Below, in pieces: positions 48,271-58,358 of a DNA stretch of 64,000 bases. Every line of letters begins with the position of its first letter. Positions within the stretch are counted from its first letter, which is position 1. A model generated the notes under the pieces. That model was not told the origin of the DNA, did not search any database, and saw nothing but the letters and a program-made list of their open reading frames with translations. Source of the DNA: Methylobacterium mesophilicum SR1.6/6 (GTDB taxonomy: Bacteria; Pseudomonadota; Alphaproteobacteria; Rhizobiales; Beijerinckiaceae); the NCBI RefSeq assembly GCF_000364445.2, contig NZ_CP043538.1:5847447-5911446 (forward strand). The letters run 5' to 3'. The position numbers and the translations under genes are program-made.

Positions 48271-49648
48271 TTTCTGGCGCTCGACCACCCTGCGCTGGGC
48301 GCTGGGGATTGCCCTGTGGTCGGTGCTTCTCGCGCTGACGATGTTCGCCTTCATCTACTGGCAGACGGCGTCCTACCTGCGGGAGGAACTCGCCGAGACT
48401 CTGCAGCTCGAAGTCCGCGCAGCCGCCGCCGACCCCGCCGCTACGGCTTTGCGGGTCGAGACCTGGACGGCCATGGACCCGCACGCGCGACATTACGGTG
48501 GCCTGTTCGGGCCCGACGGGACGCGCCGCGCCGGCAACCTCGACAGGGTGCCGGCGGGCCTGCCTCAAGACGGCGACGCCTACCGCGTGAACGCCACGGT
48601 GGAGGTCGGGGGCCGCAGCCTTGCCGACGAGATCTGGGCGGCGGCCCTGGCGCTGCCCGGCGGCGGCACGGTGGTGATTGCCCACGACACCGACGACATC
48701 GACAAGGTCCGGGCTACGACCCTGCGGGCGTTGGGCCTCGGCCTCGTGCCGATGCTGGCGCTCTCCGGGATTGGCGGGATTGTCCTCGCCCGCCGGGGCC
48801 GCAGGCGGCTCGCCGCGACCGAGGCGGCGCTCGCCGAGGTGACGCGCGGCAACCTCGGCAAGCGCTTGCCGGTCGGGAGCCGGGGCGACGAGTTCGACCG
48901 GCTCGCCGCGAACGTGAACCGGATGCTCGACGAGATCGAGCACTTGATGGGCGAGGTCCGCAGCGTCGGCGATGCCGTCGCCCACGACCTGCGCACGCCG
49001 CTCACCCGCTTGCGAGCCCGGCTGGAGCGCAGCCGGGTGCAGGCCAGGACGGTCGCGGAGTTTCATGAGGCGATCGACCAAGGCCTCGCCTGGATCGACC
49101 AGACGCTCGCCATGGTCACCGCCGTGCTGCGGATCGGCGCGATGGAGGAGGGCCGCAGGATCGCCTTCGCCCCGGTCGATCTCGCCGAGTTGGCCGCCAC
49201 GGCGGTCGATTTCTTCGAGCCCGAAGCCGAGGAGAAAGGCGTCCGCCTCGTGCTTGCGGTCAGGGAGGGGCGGCACGCCGTTCAGGGGGATCGAGACCTC
49301 TGCTTCGAGGCCCTGTCGAACCTCATCGACAACGCCGTGAAGTTCACCCCTCCTGGCGGTGCCGTGCGCGTCGAGGTCGCCTGCACCAGCCAAGCCGTCG
49401 AGGTGGCTGTGGAGGATACCGGCCCGGGCCTACCGGTCACCGAGCACGATAAGGTCTTCCGACGCTTTTACCGCGCCGAGATGTCCCGCCAAACCCCTGG
49501 CAACGGACTTGGCCTGAGCCTAGTGGCTGCCATCGCCAAGCTTCACGACGCAACCGTGCGTGTCCGCGCGGCAAAGGAGTGTGGTTGCCGGTTCACGATG
49601 ACTTTCTCGACGTCGGCGACCAGCTACCGAACGCTCACTGCTGGTTGA
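48263..49648 (+). CDS. sensor histidine kinase (metal efflux system)
   Basis: 461 residues. Membrane span about 14-32, periplasmic domain of about 115 residues, second span about 155-172, HAMP 175-230, H-box D-A-V-A-H-D-L-R-T-P-L-T-R near 238, N-box N-L-I-D-N-A-V-K-F, then D-T-G-P-G-L-P and G-N-G-L-G-L-S-L. The periplasmic part is a sensor for envelope metal by analogy with CusS/CzcS. Last gene of the two-gene operon, overlapping the regulator gene. Confidence 0.93.
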   Translation: MTDFWRSTTLRWALGIALWSVLLALTMFAFIYWQTASYLREELAETLQLEVRAAAADPAATALRVETWTAMDPHARHYGGLFGPDGTRRAGNLDRVPAGLPQDGDAYRVNATVEVGGRSLADEIWAAALALPGGGTVVIAHDTDDIDKVRATTLRALGLGLVPMLALSGIGGIVLARRGRRRLAATEAALAEVTRGNLGKRLPVGSRGDEFDRLAANVNRMLDEIEHLMGEVRSVGDAVAHDLRTPLTRLRARLERSRVQARTVAEFHEAIDQGLAWIDQTLAMVTAVLRIGAMEEGRRIAFAPVDLAELAATAVDFFEPEAEEKGVRLVLAVREGRHAVQGDRDLCFEALSNLIDNAVKFTPPGGAVRVEVACTSQAVEVAVEDTGPGLPVTEHDKVFRRFYRAEMSRQTPGNGLGLSLVAAIAKLHDATVRVRAAKECGCRFTMTFSTSATSYRTLTAG

Positions 49649-50140
49649 ATCAATTCGACGGAATGTCCCGTTTCATATCGCTTGAACGAGCGCCTCGTCA
49701 CGACTTGCCGGCTCTTCGGCTGACAGGCTTGCGCAGCGAAAAGCGGTGCGGCTGTGTCCGCCTTCCTGGCCCTGCCATCTCCAAAGGAACAGTCTCAAAT
49801 CTACCCAGAGCGATCATCAGCCATGAGCTCAGCGAAAATTGTCTGGTGGCAATAGTATGCGATCTGCTCTCTATGGGACGATGTCTTGCATAACCGGTAT
49901 TTATTTGTTGATGTCACAGGCAGACGATACGCATCAAGTACCAATGAGATGTTGTAAGATGATGGATTTTAGGACATCTTAGGAGGTTGCGCGTCTCGCC
50001 GCCAGTCTCTTCTTCGATGTGCCCGAAGACCGGAGTGTCGACCGCCTTGCGAAAACCGCAGGCAGCGGCGCGGGGATGGTGTCGCCTCCGCAAGGCGCGC
50101 GGGCAAATTTGCAGTTGCCCGACATGGGCCCGGGTCGCGA
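49649..50140. other. intergenic, nothing convincing
   Basis: About 490 bases between convergent genes, less GC-rich at 49850-49980. No gene seen. The long minus-strand frame ending at 49914 is antisense to the outer-membrane gene and is not used. Confidence 0.4.
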
Positions 50141-51064
50141 TTAGAAACTGTACCCCACGCGCAACCGCATCTGATGGCGGTCGAAGCTCGTCAGGTCGAG
50201 CGGGCCGGGCTCGCCCATCGCCTGCCCGGCGGCCTGAAAGCTCCACGTGAACGAGGCCCAGGCCTGAGTTGACAGGGTCGTGTAGGCCGTCGGTCCGAGA
50301 TACACGGCCTCGCCCGCGAACCGGTCGAACACCAGACCGTCGTAGGTCCGGGCGTACCGAGCCTCGCCGCCGAGGAAGAGGCCGGGCCGGACGCAGTAGG
50401 CCAGCGCCCCCGCCACCTCGATCCCCGATCCGCGCACGGGCGCGTCCATCACGGTCAGCCGCGTCGTCGAGAGCGCGAAGCCGACATTGACGGCGGCGAT
50501 CAGCTTGCCGGGGATGATCTCGCGGTCCGCCAGCAGGCCGATCTCGGTGCCGAAGCTGCGCGCCGGCACGCCCGACCCGCCGTCGACGGTTCCGTAGCCG
50601 GGCACGAGGTTGAGGGTCAGGCCGAAGGGGGCCGTCCGGCGATCCATCAGGCGCACCCGGGTCTCGAGGAAGCCGCCGTTGAAGCCGCCCGTGGTCCGGG
50701 TCGGGGTCCCGGGCGCGCCGATGTCGTAGGCGTTGAAGGTGACGCCTGGGGCCAGGCGAAAATCGTTGGTCAGCGGCACCTTCAGCGCCACGGAACTGTC
50801 CACGGTCAGGAAACGGGCGACGCGCCTGCCGAGGCGCCCGCTCGTCTCCCATTCCAGCTCCATCTCCCCGGGAACGCCGAGGTCGCTGCCCTCGGTGAAG
50901 CCGAACAGATGCTCGCTGTCGAGGTCGCCCGACGTCAGGTTCTCCGCCGCGGTTGGCAGGGACTGGCCCAGCGCTGGTGCCGCGGCCAGTCCGAGCGTCG
51001 CGGCGAGCCCGCACAGGACCGATCCCGAGGCCGACAGGCGACCCGAAGCGCCAGTGTGCCGCAT
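50141..51064 (-). CDS. outer-membrane beta-barrel protein, 307 aa
   Basis: A signal peptide (S-G-S-V-L-C-G-L-A-A-T-L-G-L-A-A-A-P-A-L-G-Q-like, cut about 34) precedes a short N-terminal region. Alternating strands follow (L-A-P-G-V-T-F-N-A-Y-D-I, G-L-T-L-N-L-V-P-G-Y, W-A-S-F-T-W-S-F-Q-A-A-G), and the chain ends R-L-R-V-G-Y-S-F with the terminal Phe needed for BAM insertion. The family is not recognised; it is not a TolC-type channel, which is helical. It follows the drug-type RND genes on the same strand by 210 bases, with an AT-rich dyad at its promoter. Confidence 0.75.
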   Translation of the reverse strand: MRHTGASGRLSASGSVLCGLAATLGLAAAPALGQSLPTAAENLTSGDLDSEHLFGFTEGSDLGVPGEMELEWETSGRLGRRVARFLTVDSSVALKVPLTNDFRLAPGVTFNAYDIGAPGTPTRTTGGFNGGFLETRVRLMDRRTAPFGLTLNLVPGYGTVDGGSGVPARSFGTEIGLLADREIIPGKLIAAVNVGFALSTTRLTVMDAPVRGSGIEVAGALAYCVRPGLFLGGEARYARTYDGLVFDRFAGEAVYLGPTAYTTLSTQAWASFTWSFQAAGQAMGEPGPLDLTSFDRHQMRLRVGYSF

Positions 51065-51080
51065 AGCCCTGACCCATCTT

Positions 51081-51096
51081 TATAGCTGATGCTATA
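51081..51096. promoter_or_regulatory. AT-rich dyad before the outer-membrane barrel gene
   Basis: TATAGC (51081-51086) and GCTATA (51091-51096) pair around TGAT, 17 bases before the start codon. A possible operator or promoter -10 region, in otherwise GC-rich DNA. Confidence 0.4.
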
Positions 51097-51274
51097 TCTA
51101 ATAGGATGGGCGATGCCAGGCTGTCAACGGTCGAGGAGGTCGGGCGGCCTTTCGAAGGAGGTCCGGTCGCGGCCCCCGCGCCGTGCGTGTCGGAGGAGGC
51201 GGCGGCGCGCGCTGGCCGCCGCGCCGGTCGCGAGTCTTGGAGATACGGGGCCGCTCACGCGCCCAAGCTCCGGC

Positions 51275-54200
51275 TCACGCCCGTCCGGTCTCGGCGGTTG
51301 TCCCGGCGGGGGGTGTAGACGCGACGGGCCCGGGCTGCCCCCTGCGCGCGCGGCGCTCCTCGATGCGCTGCAGGATCACGTAGAAGGACGGCACGAAAAG
51401 CACCGCTAGGCAGGTCGAGGCGAGCATGCCGCTGAACACCGTGATGCCGATCGATTTGCGCGCCGCGGCCCCGGCCCCGGAGGCGGTGACGAGGGGCAGC
51501 ACGCCGAGGATGAAGGCGAACGAGGTCATCAGGATCGGGCGGAAGCGCAGCCGCGCCGCCTCCACGGCCGCAGCCGCGATGTCGAGGCCGGCCTGCCGCT
51601 TCTCGCGCGCGACCTCGACGATCAGGATGGCGTTCTTGCTCGCCAGCGCGATCAGCAGGATGAGGCCGATCTGCGTGTAGAGGTTGTTGGCGACGCCGAG
51701 GAGCAGCAGCGCCCCGACCGTGCCGAGCAGCGCCAGCGGCACGCCGAGCAGGACCGCCAGCGGGAGGATCCAGCTCTCGTACTGACCGGCCAGGACGAGG
51801 TAGACGAGGAGGATGGCCAGCGCGAACACGAGGTAGATCTGCGCGCCGACCGCCTTCTCCTGGTACGACATCGCCGTCCAGTCGTAGCCCGTGCCCGGCG
51901 GCAGCACCTTGGCGGCGATCTGCTGCATCAGGTCCAGCGCCTGCCCGGAGCTGAAGCCCGGCGCCGCCCCGCCGACGATCGTGGCGGTCGGGTAGAGGTT
52001 GTACAGGCTGATCAGGGACGGGCCCTGCACCGTCTTGATCTCCACGACGGTGCCGAGCGGCACCATCACGCCGTTGCCGGCGCGCACCTTCAGGTTCTCG
52101 ACGTCCTCGGCGCGGAGCCGGTAATCGGGCGCGGCCTGCACGTAGACCTGGAAGGTTCGGCCGAACTTGTTGAACTGCGTAACGTAGGACGACCCGACGT
52201 AGCTCGACAGCGTCGAGAAGACCTGCCCGACCGTCACGCCGAGCGCCTCGGCCTTCACCCGGTCCACCGCGATCGCGATCTGCGGCACGCCGGCCCGGAA
52301 CGAGGTGTTGAGCTTGCGCAGCCCGGATTGCGAGTTTCCGTCGGCGACGACCGTCCGGGCGAGGCTCTCCAGCAGCGGGTAGTCGAAGTCGCCGTTGCGC
52401 AGCTCGATCTGCATGGTGAAGCCGCTGGCGTTGCCGATACCCTGGATCGGCGGCGGGATCAGCACGAAGGTGGCGGCGTCCTCGACGCCCTCCAGCATCG
52501 CGTTGAAGCGCTCGTAGAGGCTGCGCAGATCCTGGCCCTTCTCCCTGGCCCGAGCGTCCCAGTTCTTGAGAACCACGTAGGCGACCCCGGCATTGGGCAG
52601 GGTGGCGTTGGAGTCGAGGACCGAGATCCCGCTGATCGACAGAACGTTGTCGACGCCCGGCGTCGCCTTCGCCTGGGCGCTGATCCGCTGCATCACCGCG
52701 TCGGTGCGCTCCTTCGAGGCTCCGTCCGGCAACTGGGCGCCGATCAGGACGTAGCCCTGATCCTCGGTGGGCAGGAAGGCGGTGGGCAGGCGGGTCAGCC
52801 CCCAGCCGGCGAGCCCGATCAGCAGGAGCGCGACGGCGACCATGAGGCCGCTGCGCCGGACCATGGTAGCGATCAGCCGGGCGTACCAGTTCTCCAAAAC
52901 GCCGTAGACGCGGTTGAAGCCGCGGTAGAACACGTTCCGCTTCTCCGGTGGCACCGGTTTGCGCAGCCACAGGGCGCACTGGGTCGGCTTCAGGGTGGCG
53001 GCATTGATCGCACTGATCAGCGCGGTGGCGGCGATCACCAGGGCGAACTGCTTGTAGAGCTGCCCGGTCAGTCCGGGGAGGAACGCGGCCGGCACGAACA
53101 CCGACATGAGCACCAGGGTGATGCCGATGATCGGGCCGAACAGCTCCTCCATCGCCTTCTCGGCCGCCGCCCGGGGCGACAGTCCCTCGTCGATGTGGTG
53201 GGACACCCCCTCGACGATCACGATGGCGTCGTCCACCACGATGCCGATGGCCAGCACGATGGCGAACAGCGTCGAGAGGTTCACGCTGAAGCCCATCGCC
53301 GCCATGGCGGCGAAGGCGCCGATGATCGTCACCGGTACCGTCGTCGCCGGCACCAGCATGGCGCGCCAGTCCTGGACGAAGACCAGGATGACGATCAGGA
53401 CCAGGACGGCCGCCTCGAACAGCGTCCTGTAGACCTCGTGGATCGATGCCTGCACGAACTCCGTCGTGTCGAACGGGATGGCGTAGACGAGGCCCGACGG
53501 GAAGGTCTTCGCGAGCTCGGCCATCCGGGTGCGGACCGCGTTCGCCACCGTCAGCGCGTTCGCCTCGGGCAGCTGGTAGATGCCGATGCCGGCGGCGGGC
53601 TGCCCGTTCAGCGTGAAGGACTGGCTGTAGGTCTGCGCGCCGAGCTCGACGCGGCCCACGTCGCGCAGGCGGGTGATGCGGCCGCCATCCTGCGCGTCCG
53701 CCTTGATGACGATGTTCTCGAAGTCCGGGGCGTTGTTGAGCCGTCCGTTGACGTTGAGTGTGTACTGGAAGTCCTGGCCGGCCGGGACCGGCGGCATCCC
53801 CACGGCGCCCGCGGTGACCTCCTGGCTCTGCTGCTGCACGATGTTGATGATCGCGTCGGGGGTGAGGCCCCGGGCCTGCACCAGGTCGGGATCCAGCCAG
53901 ATCCGCATCGCGTACTGGCCGGCGCCGAAGACCGTGACGTTGCCGACGCCGGGCAGCCGGGCCAGCTCGTTCTGCACGTTGATGACGCCGTAATTCGACA
54001 GGAACAGGCTGTCGAACTTCCCGTCGGTGGCCGACAGTGTCACGAACTGCAGGACCGCGGTGGATTTCTTCTGGGTCGTGACGCCCTGGACCTGGACCGC
54101 CTGCGGCAGCGACGACATCGCGATCGCGACGCGGTTCTGCACCAGCACCTGGGCCTGATCGCCGTCCGTCCCGATCGCGAAGGTGACCGTGAGCGTGTAG

Positions 54201-54463
54201 GTGCCGTCGCTCGCGCTGGTCGACTGCATGTAGAGCATGCCCTCGACGCCGTTGACCTGCTGCTCGATCGGGAGCGCCACCGTGTCGACCACCGTGCGGG
54301 CGCTCGCGCCCGGGTAGCGGGTGGTGACTTGGACCGTCGGCGGCACGACGTTGGGATACTGCGACACCGGCAGGTTGAAGAGCGACACCGCGCCGATCAG
54401 CACCATGACCAGGGCCAGCACGTTGGCCAGGACCGGCCGCTCGATGAAGAAGCGCGAGATCAT
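51275..54463 (-). CDS. drug-type RND efflux pump (HAE1 family, AcrB/MexB-like)
   Basis: 1062 residues from ATG 54463 (reads M-I-S-R-F-F-I-E-R-P-V-L). Proton-relay Asp pair in L-A-I-G-I-V-V-D-D-A-I-V-I-V-E near 410, and the conserved Lys in A-L-A-S-K-N-A-I-L-I-V-E. Periplasmic porter loops contain D-G-D-Q-A-Q-V-L-V-Q-N-R-V-like and the C-terminal cap is usual. The pump is a homotrimer in the inner membrane and expels amphiphilic drugs, solvents or bile-like compounds. Its adaptor gene lies 140 bases upstream. The outer-membrane factor is not in the window. Confidence 0.94.
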   Translation of the reverse strand: MISRFFIERPVLANVLALVMVLIGAVSLFNLPVSQYPNVVPPTVQVTTRYPGASARTVVDTVALPIEQQVNGVEGMLYMQSTSASDGTYTLTVTFAIGTDGDQAQVLVQNRVAIAMSSLPQAVQVQGVTTQKKSTAVLQFVTLSATDGKFDSLFLSNYGVINVQNELARLPGVGNVTVFGAGQYAMRIWLDPDLVQARGLTPDAIINIVQQQSQEVTAGAVGMPPVPAGQDFQYTLNVNGRLNNAPDFENIVIKADAQDGGRITRLRDVGRVELGAQTYSQSFTLNGQPAAGIGIYQLPEANALTVANAVRTRMAELAKTFPSGLVYAIPFDTTEFVQASIHEVYRTLFEAAVLVLIVILVFVQDWRAMLVPATTVPVTIIGAFAAMAAMGFSVNLSTLFAIVLAIGIVVDDAIVIVEGVSHHIDEGLSPRAAAEKAMEELFGPIIGITLVLMSVFVPAAFLPGLTGQLYKQFALVIAATALISAINAATLKPTQCALWLRKPVPPEKRNVFYRGFNRVYGVLENWYARLIATMVRRSGLMVAVALLLIGLAGWGLTRLPTAFLPTEDQGYVLIGAQLPDGASKERTDAVMQRISAQAKATPGVDNVLSISGISVLDSNATLPNAGVAYVVLKNWDARAREKGQDLRSLYERFNAMLEGVEDAATFVLIPPPIQGIGNASGFTMQIELRNGDFDYPLLESLARTVVADGNSQSGLRKLNTSFRAGVPQIAIAVDRVKAEALGVTVGQVFSTLSSYVGSSYVTQFNKFGRTFQVYVQAAPDYRLRAEDVENLKVRAGNGVMVPLGTVVEIKTVQGPSLISLYNLYPTATIVGGAAPGFSSGQALDLMQQIAAKVLPPGTGYDWTAMSYQEKAVGAQIYLVFALAILLVYLVLAGQYESWILPLAVLLGVPLALLGTVGALLLLGVANNLYTQIGLILLIALASKNAILIVEVAREKRQAGLDIAAAAVEAARLRFRPILMTSFAFILGVLPLVTASGAGAAARKSIGITVFSGMLASTCLAVLFVPSFYVILQRIEERRARRGQPGPVASTPPAGTTAETGRA

Positions 54464-54602
54464 GCCGTAGGCCCTCGGTGCCAGCGTCTCAGGGGCGTCC
54501 CACCGCATCGGCGGGCCACGGTTTGGCGGAGGCCGCCCCCCGGGCACGGGGAGGATCGGACCCTCGGCCGCGTCGGCGCGGCCGTGTCCCGCGGCCGAGG
54601 TC

Positions 54603-55787
54603 TCACCGCTGGGGCGGCGGCTCGGACGAAGCCTCGGCCACCACCGACTTCTGGGGGGCGACCTTGGCGCCGGGGATCGCCCGCTGGATGCCCTCCGTGA
54701 CGACCCAGTCGCCGGGCGCGAGCCCCGTCTCGATCACCCGGTAGCGCCCGTCCCGGGGCCCGAGCGTCACCACCCGCTGGGTGACGACGTCGTCGGCGCC
54801 GACCGTGAGCACGTAGCTGCCCTGCTGGTTCGTCCCGATGGCGTCGTCGCGGACGAGCAGGGCCTTGTCCTGGCGCCCGACCGGGATCCGGACCCGCACG
54901 AACAGGCCCGGGAGGAGCGCGTGGTCGCCGTTCTCGATGAGCGCCCGGGCCATCAGCGTGCCGGTGGACGGATCGACCTGCGGCGCGAGGTAGTCGAGCT
55001 TGCCGGCATGTGGATACCCGGTCTCGGTCTGCAGGCCGATCTCCACGAGGATCTTGGACAGGTCGCCCAGCGTCCGGTGGGTCGCGAGCAGATGCTCCTT
55101 GACCAGCAGTACCTGCTGCTCGCTGACGTTGAAGTAGACGTAAAGCGGATCGATGCGCACGAGCTGCGCCAGCTTGGTCGGTCCGCTGATGCCGACGAGC
55201 GCCCCGACATCCGCGAGGTGATTGGTGACCACGCCGTCGAAGGGCGCGGAGACCTGCGTGTAGCCGAGATTGATGGTGGCGATGTCGAGATTGGCCTGCG
55301 CCTCCATCACGGCGGCGCTGGCTTGGTCCTGCTTGGTCTTCGCGTCCTCGACGCGCGCCTGCGAGGCGAATTCCTGCCGACCCAGCGTAGACTGGCGCTG
55401 ATACTCGGACTGGGCATTCAGCAGGGCGGCCTGCTGTGCCGCCAGGGCGCCCTGCGCCTGCTTGAGCTGCGCCTCGTAGGTGTTGCGCTGGATGGAGAAG
55501 AGCGGCGTGCCCTTCTTCACCACGGCGCCGTCCTTGTAGGTGATCGCCTCCAGGAAGCCCTGGACGCGCGCCTCAAGTTCGACGGCCGCGTACGCCTTGG
55601 TGTTGCCCGTGAGTTCGAAGTAGCGCGTCACCGTGCGCAGGGCCGGCTGCGCGACCGAGACGCTGGGCGGCGGCGGCGGCACGTATTGATTTGCGTCGCG
55701 ACACCCGGCAGCGAGTCCGGCGATCGTCGCCAAGGCGAGAAGATGGACGGATCGGGGAAGCTGCAAAACGATCGGCACGGTCGGCAC
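54603..55787 (-). CDS. RND adaptor lipoprotein (AcrA-like)
   Basis: 394 residues from GTG 55787. A lipoprotein signal peptide with lipobox L-A-A-G-C (Cys about 29) anchors it in the inner membrane. Lipoyl halves T-Y-K-D-G-A-V-V-K-K-G-T-P-L-F and V-S-A-P-F-D-G-V-V-T flank a helical hairpin (about 100-185), followed by the beta-barrel. Unlike the other two adaptors in the window it has no long cytoplasmic N-terminus. It precedes the pump gene and is probably co-transcribed with it. Confidence 0.93.
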   Translation of the reverse strand: MPTVPIVLQLPRSVHLLALATIAGLAAGCRDANQYVPPPPPSVSVAQPALRTVTRYFELTGNTKAYAAVELEARVQGFLEAITYKDGAVVKKGTPLFSIQRNTYEAQLKQAQGALAAQQAALLNAQSEYQRQSTLGRQEFASQARVEDAKTKQDQASAAVMEAQANLDIATINLGYTQVSAPFDGVVTNHLADVGALVGISGPTKLAQLVRIDPLYVYFNVSEQQVLLVKEHLLATHRTLGDLSKILVEIGLQTETGYPHAGKLDYLAPQVDPSTGTLMARALIENGDHALLPGLFVRVRIPVGRQDKALLVRDDAIGTNQQGSYVLTVGADDVVTQRVVTLGPRDGRYRVIETGLAPGDWVVTEGIQRAIPGAKVAPQKSVVAEASSEPPPQR

Positions 55788-55836
55788 TCAACCTGAGATC
55801 GTCACGGGGAGGCGTTCGGTCTTGGTGCTGCCGCGG

Positions 55837-56154
55837 TCACTGACCGTCCTCGGCCTTGGCTTCCCGGGCAAGGGTCAAGCACTCGAGCAGGTCGACATAG
55901 CTCGGCAGGCCATCGAGCTGTGCTTCGGCGGCACAGCGTGTTCGGTCACCGGCAGGATAGCTGGACCAGCGCTTGGCGACCTCCGCACGCGCCGACGCCT
56001 CGTCCTGAAGGCAGAGCTTCTGTCGACCGGCATCGAGGGTCATCTGCTTCGTCGCCGCCTGGCAGCTGCCTCGAACGTCGAACGTCGGCACCCGGTCCGA
56101 GACGGGCGTCGTCAGCGTCAGCTGCATCAGTACGGCGGGCACGGCAAACATCAT
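55837..56154 (-). CDS. small exported Cys-containing protein, 105 aa
   Basis: A hydrophobic start (M-M-F-A-V-P-A-V-L-M-Q-L-T-L-T) followed by G-S-C-Q-A-A-T, K-L-C-L-Q-D-E-A-S-A-R-A-E-V-A-K-R-W, D-R-T-R-C-A-A-E and P-S-Y-V-D-L-L-E-C-L. The spacing of four Cys matches a small periplasmic helical family common in rhizobia; function unknown. It lies 49 bases upstream of the RND adaptor start on the same strand. Confidence 0.65.
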   Translation of the reverse strand: MMFAVPAVLMQLTLTTPVSDRVPTFDVRGSCQAATKQMTLDAGRQKLCLQDEASARAEVAKRWSSYPAGDRTRCAAEAQLDGLPSYVDLLECLTLAREAKAEDGQ

Positions 56155-56969
56155 GATCGATCCACCCGCACGTCATGCCGACCGGACAGCCCGGTCGATC
56201 CTAGCTGTGGCTTTCCCGACAGATGCCGTATCCTGCGGAAATCCAAATTTGCTGCGCAAGATCGATCTGATTCGGATGCCTATACTATATATGTATCACA
56301 TCATGCGGGACCTATGTTGCATCAAAATTTGTTATCCACGAGGTTGCACTACGCAAATTTATTGCGATCTGACAAGACATAATTAATGATCGCTGAAGCG
56401 GCAAAACATACAAGCGTGTATAGATCTGCATCTAATTTGATTGGAATAATTCGCAATGAATATATCGGCGATGAGTGTAAGTTCATAATTGAACGGTGCT
56501 CACCCCGCGAAGCTGCCGATTGCGTATCGGACCGCTGTCGTGGTTATCACCGATCTCAGGGAGGCCGAGGTCGTCGGCTCCCCGTTTCGTCCGCGCTCCT
56601 AGGCCCGACATGACCCCACGTGGGTACCGGCAGGCGCATATACTGGGCGCCGGCCCAATCGTGTTTGCAGACGGGCCATCGTCAGAACGAGCTGAATGAC
56701 CGCCTTGGGTCGATCCAGGACTGTTCGCCCGGCCGGCAAGCCGCCTCCGAAGCGGACCCGCCGCTTCCGGCCACGCACGTTCGGCCGCCTCGCGCTGATG
56801 CCGGCCGTTCCGACACGCGGTTCGTCTGAAGGCGGACGCGGCCGCGCTCAGTGCGATCTGTTCTTGTCCGCTTGCTTGTCGTGGAAGGAGGCGACCTGAG
56901 CCGGCCGCCGGGTTACGCGCATCGCGTAGAAGCATCCGCTCCGGCGCGGGCGTTTCACTCTCGGGCGGC
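56155..56969. other. AT-rich intergenic region
   Basis: About 815 bases between the RND region and the catabolic operon. Strongly AT-rich at 56265-56480 (several TATA and AATT runs). Short frames (56386-56613 plus; 56483-56935 minus) lack family motifs. It may be a transferred or regulatory patch. Confidence 0.4.
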
Positions 56970-58277
56970 TCAGGCTGGAAGCTCCTTGTTCGCGGTCTCG
57001 GGAGCCAGCCAGATTGTCGGCAGGCCGAGGAGGTAGATCAGCGAGATGATCGCCAGGGCCTCCGGATAAGATCCCGTCACCACCACGAGGCCGCCCACGA
57101 TCGTCGGACCCAGTGCGCCCAGCAGGCGCCCGAAGCTGAAGGCGAAGCCGGATCCGAACGCCCGGCGGCGCGTCGGGAACAGCTCGGGCAGCCAGATGGT
57201 GTAATGCGCGAACACCGCGTTGGTGAAGAAGCCGACGAGCGGAAGCAACGCGATGAACAGCGTCACGCTATCGAACCAGACGGCGGCGCCGAGATAGGCG
57301 ACGAGGTTGATGGTGAAGGCGCCGAGGAAGAAGGCCGTGGCCGTCCTGCGGCGGCTGCCGAACCACGTTGCGATGAACGGCATCGCGAGGCAGCCGATCA
57401 GCGTCCCGATGTTGGTGATGATGCCGCTGATCGCCGCCACCTTCTGCGCGGCGGCCGGCGTCGATCCGGTCGCCACGAGCTTGCTGATCACCAGGGTCGG
57501 CGCCCAGTAGGTCGAGGACCACAGGCCCAGGATGATGCACGACATCATCAGCCCGGCCGCCCAGGTGGTGCGGGCCTGCGGGCCCACGAACATGTCGGCA
57601 AGGCTCGGCGCATCGGTCCCGCGCTCGGTCCGCGCCTGCCGCGCCCGGGGCGGCTCCTGGACGGTGGCGCGGATCGCCACCACGAGGAGAGCGGGTAGCA
57701 CGCCCAGGAAGAACATGCCCCGCCAGCCGATCACCGGGGCGAGGAAGGAGGCGGCCGCGCCCAGCAGCAGGCCTGTCGGGGTCGCGGTGTGGAGCCAGCC
57801 CGCGAGCCGCACGCGCTGGTGCTCGCTCACCGATTCGTGGAGCAGCGGCGTGCCGGCCGCCCATTCGCCGCCGACGCCGAACCCCGCGCAGAACCGGAAC
57901 ACCGCGAAGGAGGCGAGCCCGCCCGCGAGGCCGCAGAGCCCGGTGAAGATCGAGTAGACCAGGATCGTCAGGCACATCACCTTCACGCGCCCGATCCGGT
58001 CGGCGAGCCAGCCCCAGAACATCGAGCACGCCCAGCCCAGCATGAAGATCGAGAAGAAATAGCCGCCGTAGAGCGCGATCGTGCCGCGCGCAGGCTCGAT
58101 GCCCCCGGCCGCGAGGAGCTCCGACACCGCCGGGACCAGCACGAAGATATAGATGGCCGAGTCGAAGCCATCGAGCATCCAGCCCGCCCAGGTGATCCAG
58201 AAAACCCGGGTGCTCGAGGCCGCCCGCGCGGCCGGGGTGGCGCGGTCCGGGACCGCGGCGAGGCTCAAGCGGTCCAT
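56970..58277 (-). CDS. MFS transporter, aromatic-acid/metabolite:H+ symporter type
   Basis: 435 residues, twelve spans. The first span carries W-I-T-W-A-G-W-M-L-D-G-F-D-S-A-I-Y, the D-G-F-D motif of the AAHS-type and sialate-like MFS members. G-W-L-A-D-R-I-G-R-V is the loop 2-3 motif, and W-L-P-E-L-F-P-T-R-R-R-A-F-G is typical of organic-acid symporters. It would bring an organic acid in with protons. It is the last gene of a minus-strand operon, 81 bases after the CoA-transferase gene. Confidence 0.88.
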   Translation of the reverse strand: MDRLSLAAVPDRATPAARAASSTRVFWITWAGWMLDGFDSAIYIFVLVPAVSELLAAGGIEPARGTIALYGGYFFSIFMLGWACSMFWGWLADRIGRVKVMCLTILVYSIFTGLCGLAGGLASFAVFRFCAGFGVGGEWAAGTPLLHESVSEHQRVRLAGWLHTATPTGLLLGAAASFLAPVIGWRGMFFLGVLPALLVVAIRATVQEPPRARQARTERGTDAPSLADMFVGPQARTTWAAGLMMSCIILGLWSSTYWAPTLVISKLVATGSTPAAAQKVAAISGIITNIGTLIGCLAMPFIATWFGSRRRTATAFFLGAFTINLVAYLGAAVWFDSVTLFIALLPLVGFFTNAVFAHYTIWLPELFPTRRRAFGSGFAFSFGRLLGALGPTIVGGLVVVTGSYPEALAIISLIYLLGLPTIWLAPETANKELPA

Positions 58278-58358
58278 GGGCGTCTCCGATCCGGCATCCG
58301 ATCCGTCATGAGGTCCTCCCTCGTGGCCGCCCGGCCTCGGGGCCGGGCTGGCGCGCCT

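Noticed and set aside
52328..54700. 790-residue plus-strand open frame
   Set aside because: Antisense to the HAE1 pump; composition typical of shadow frames.
56386..56935. overlapping short frames in the AT-rich gap
   Set aside because: No start signal or family motif; not supported.
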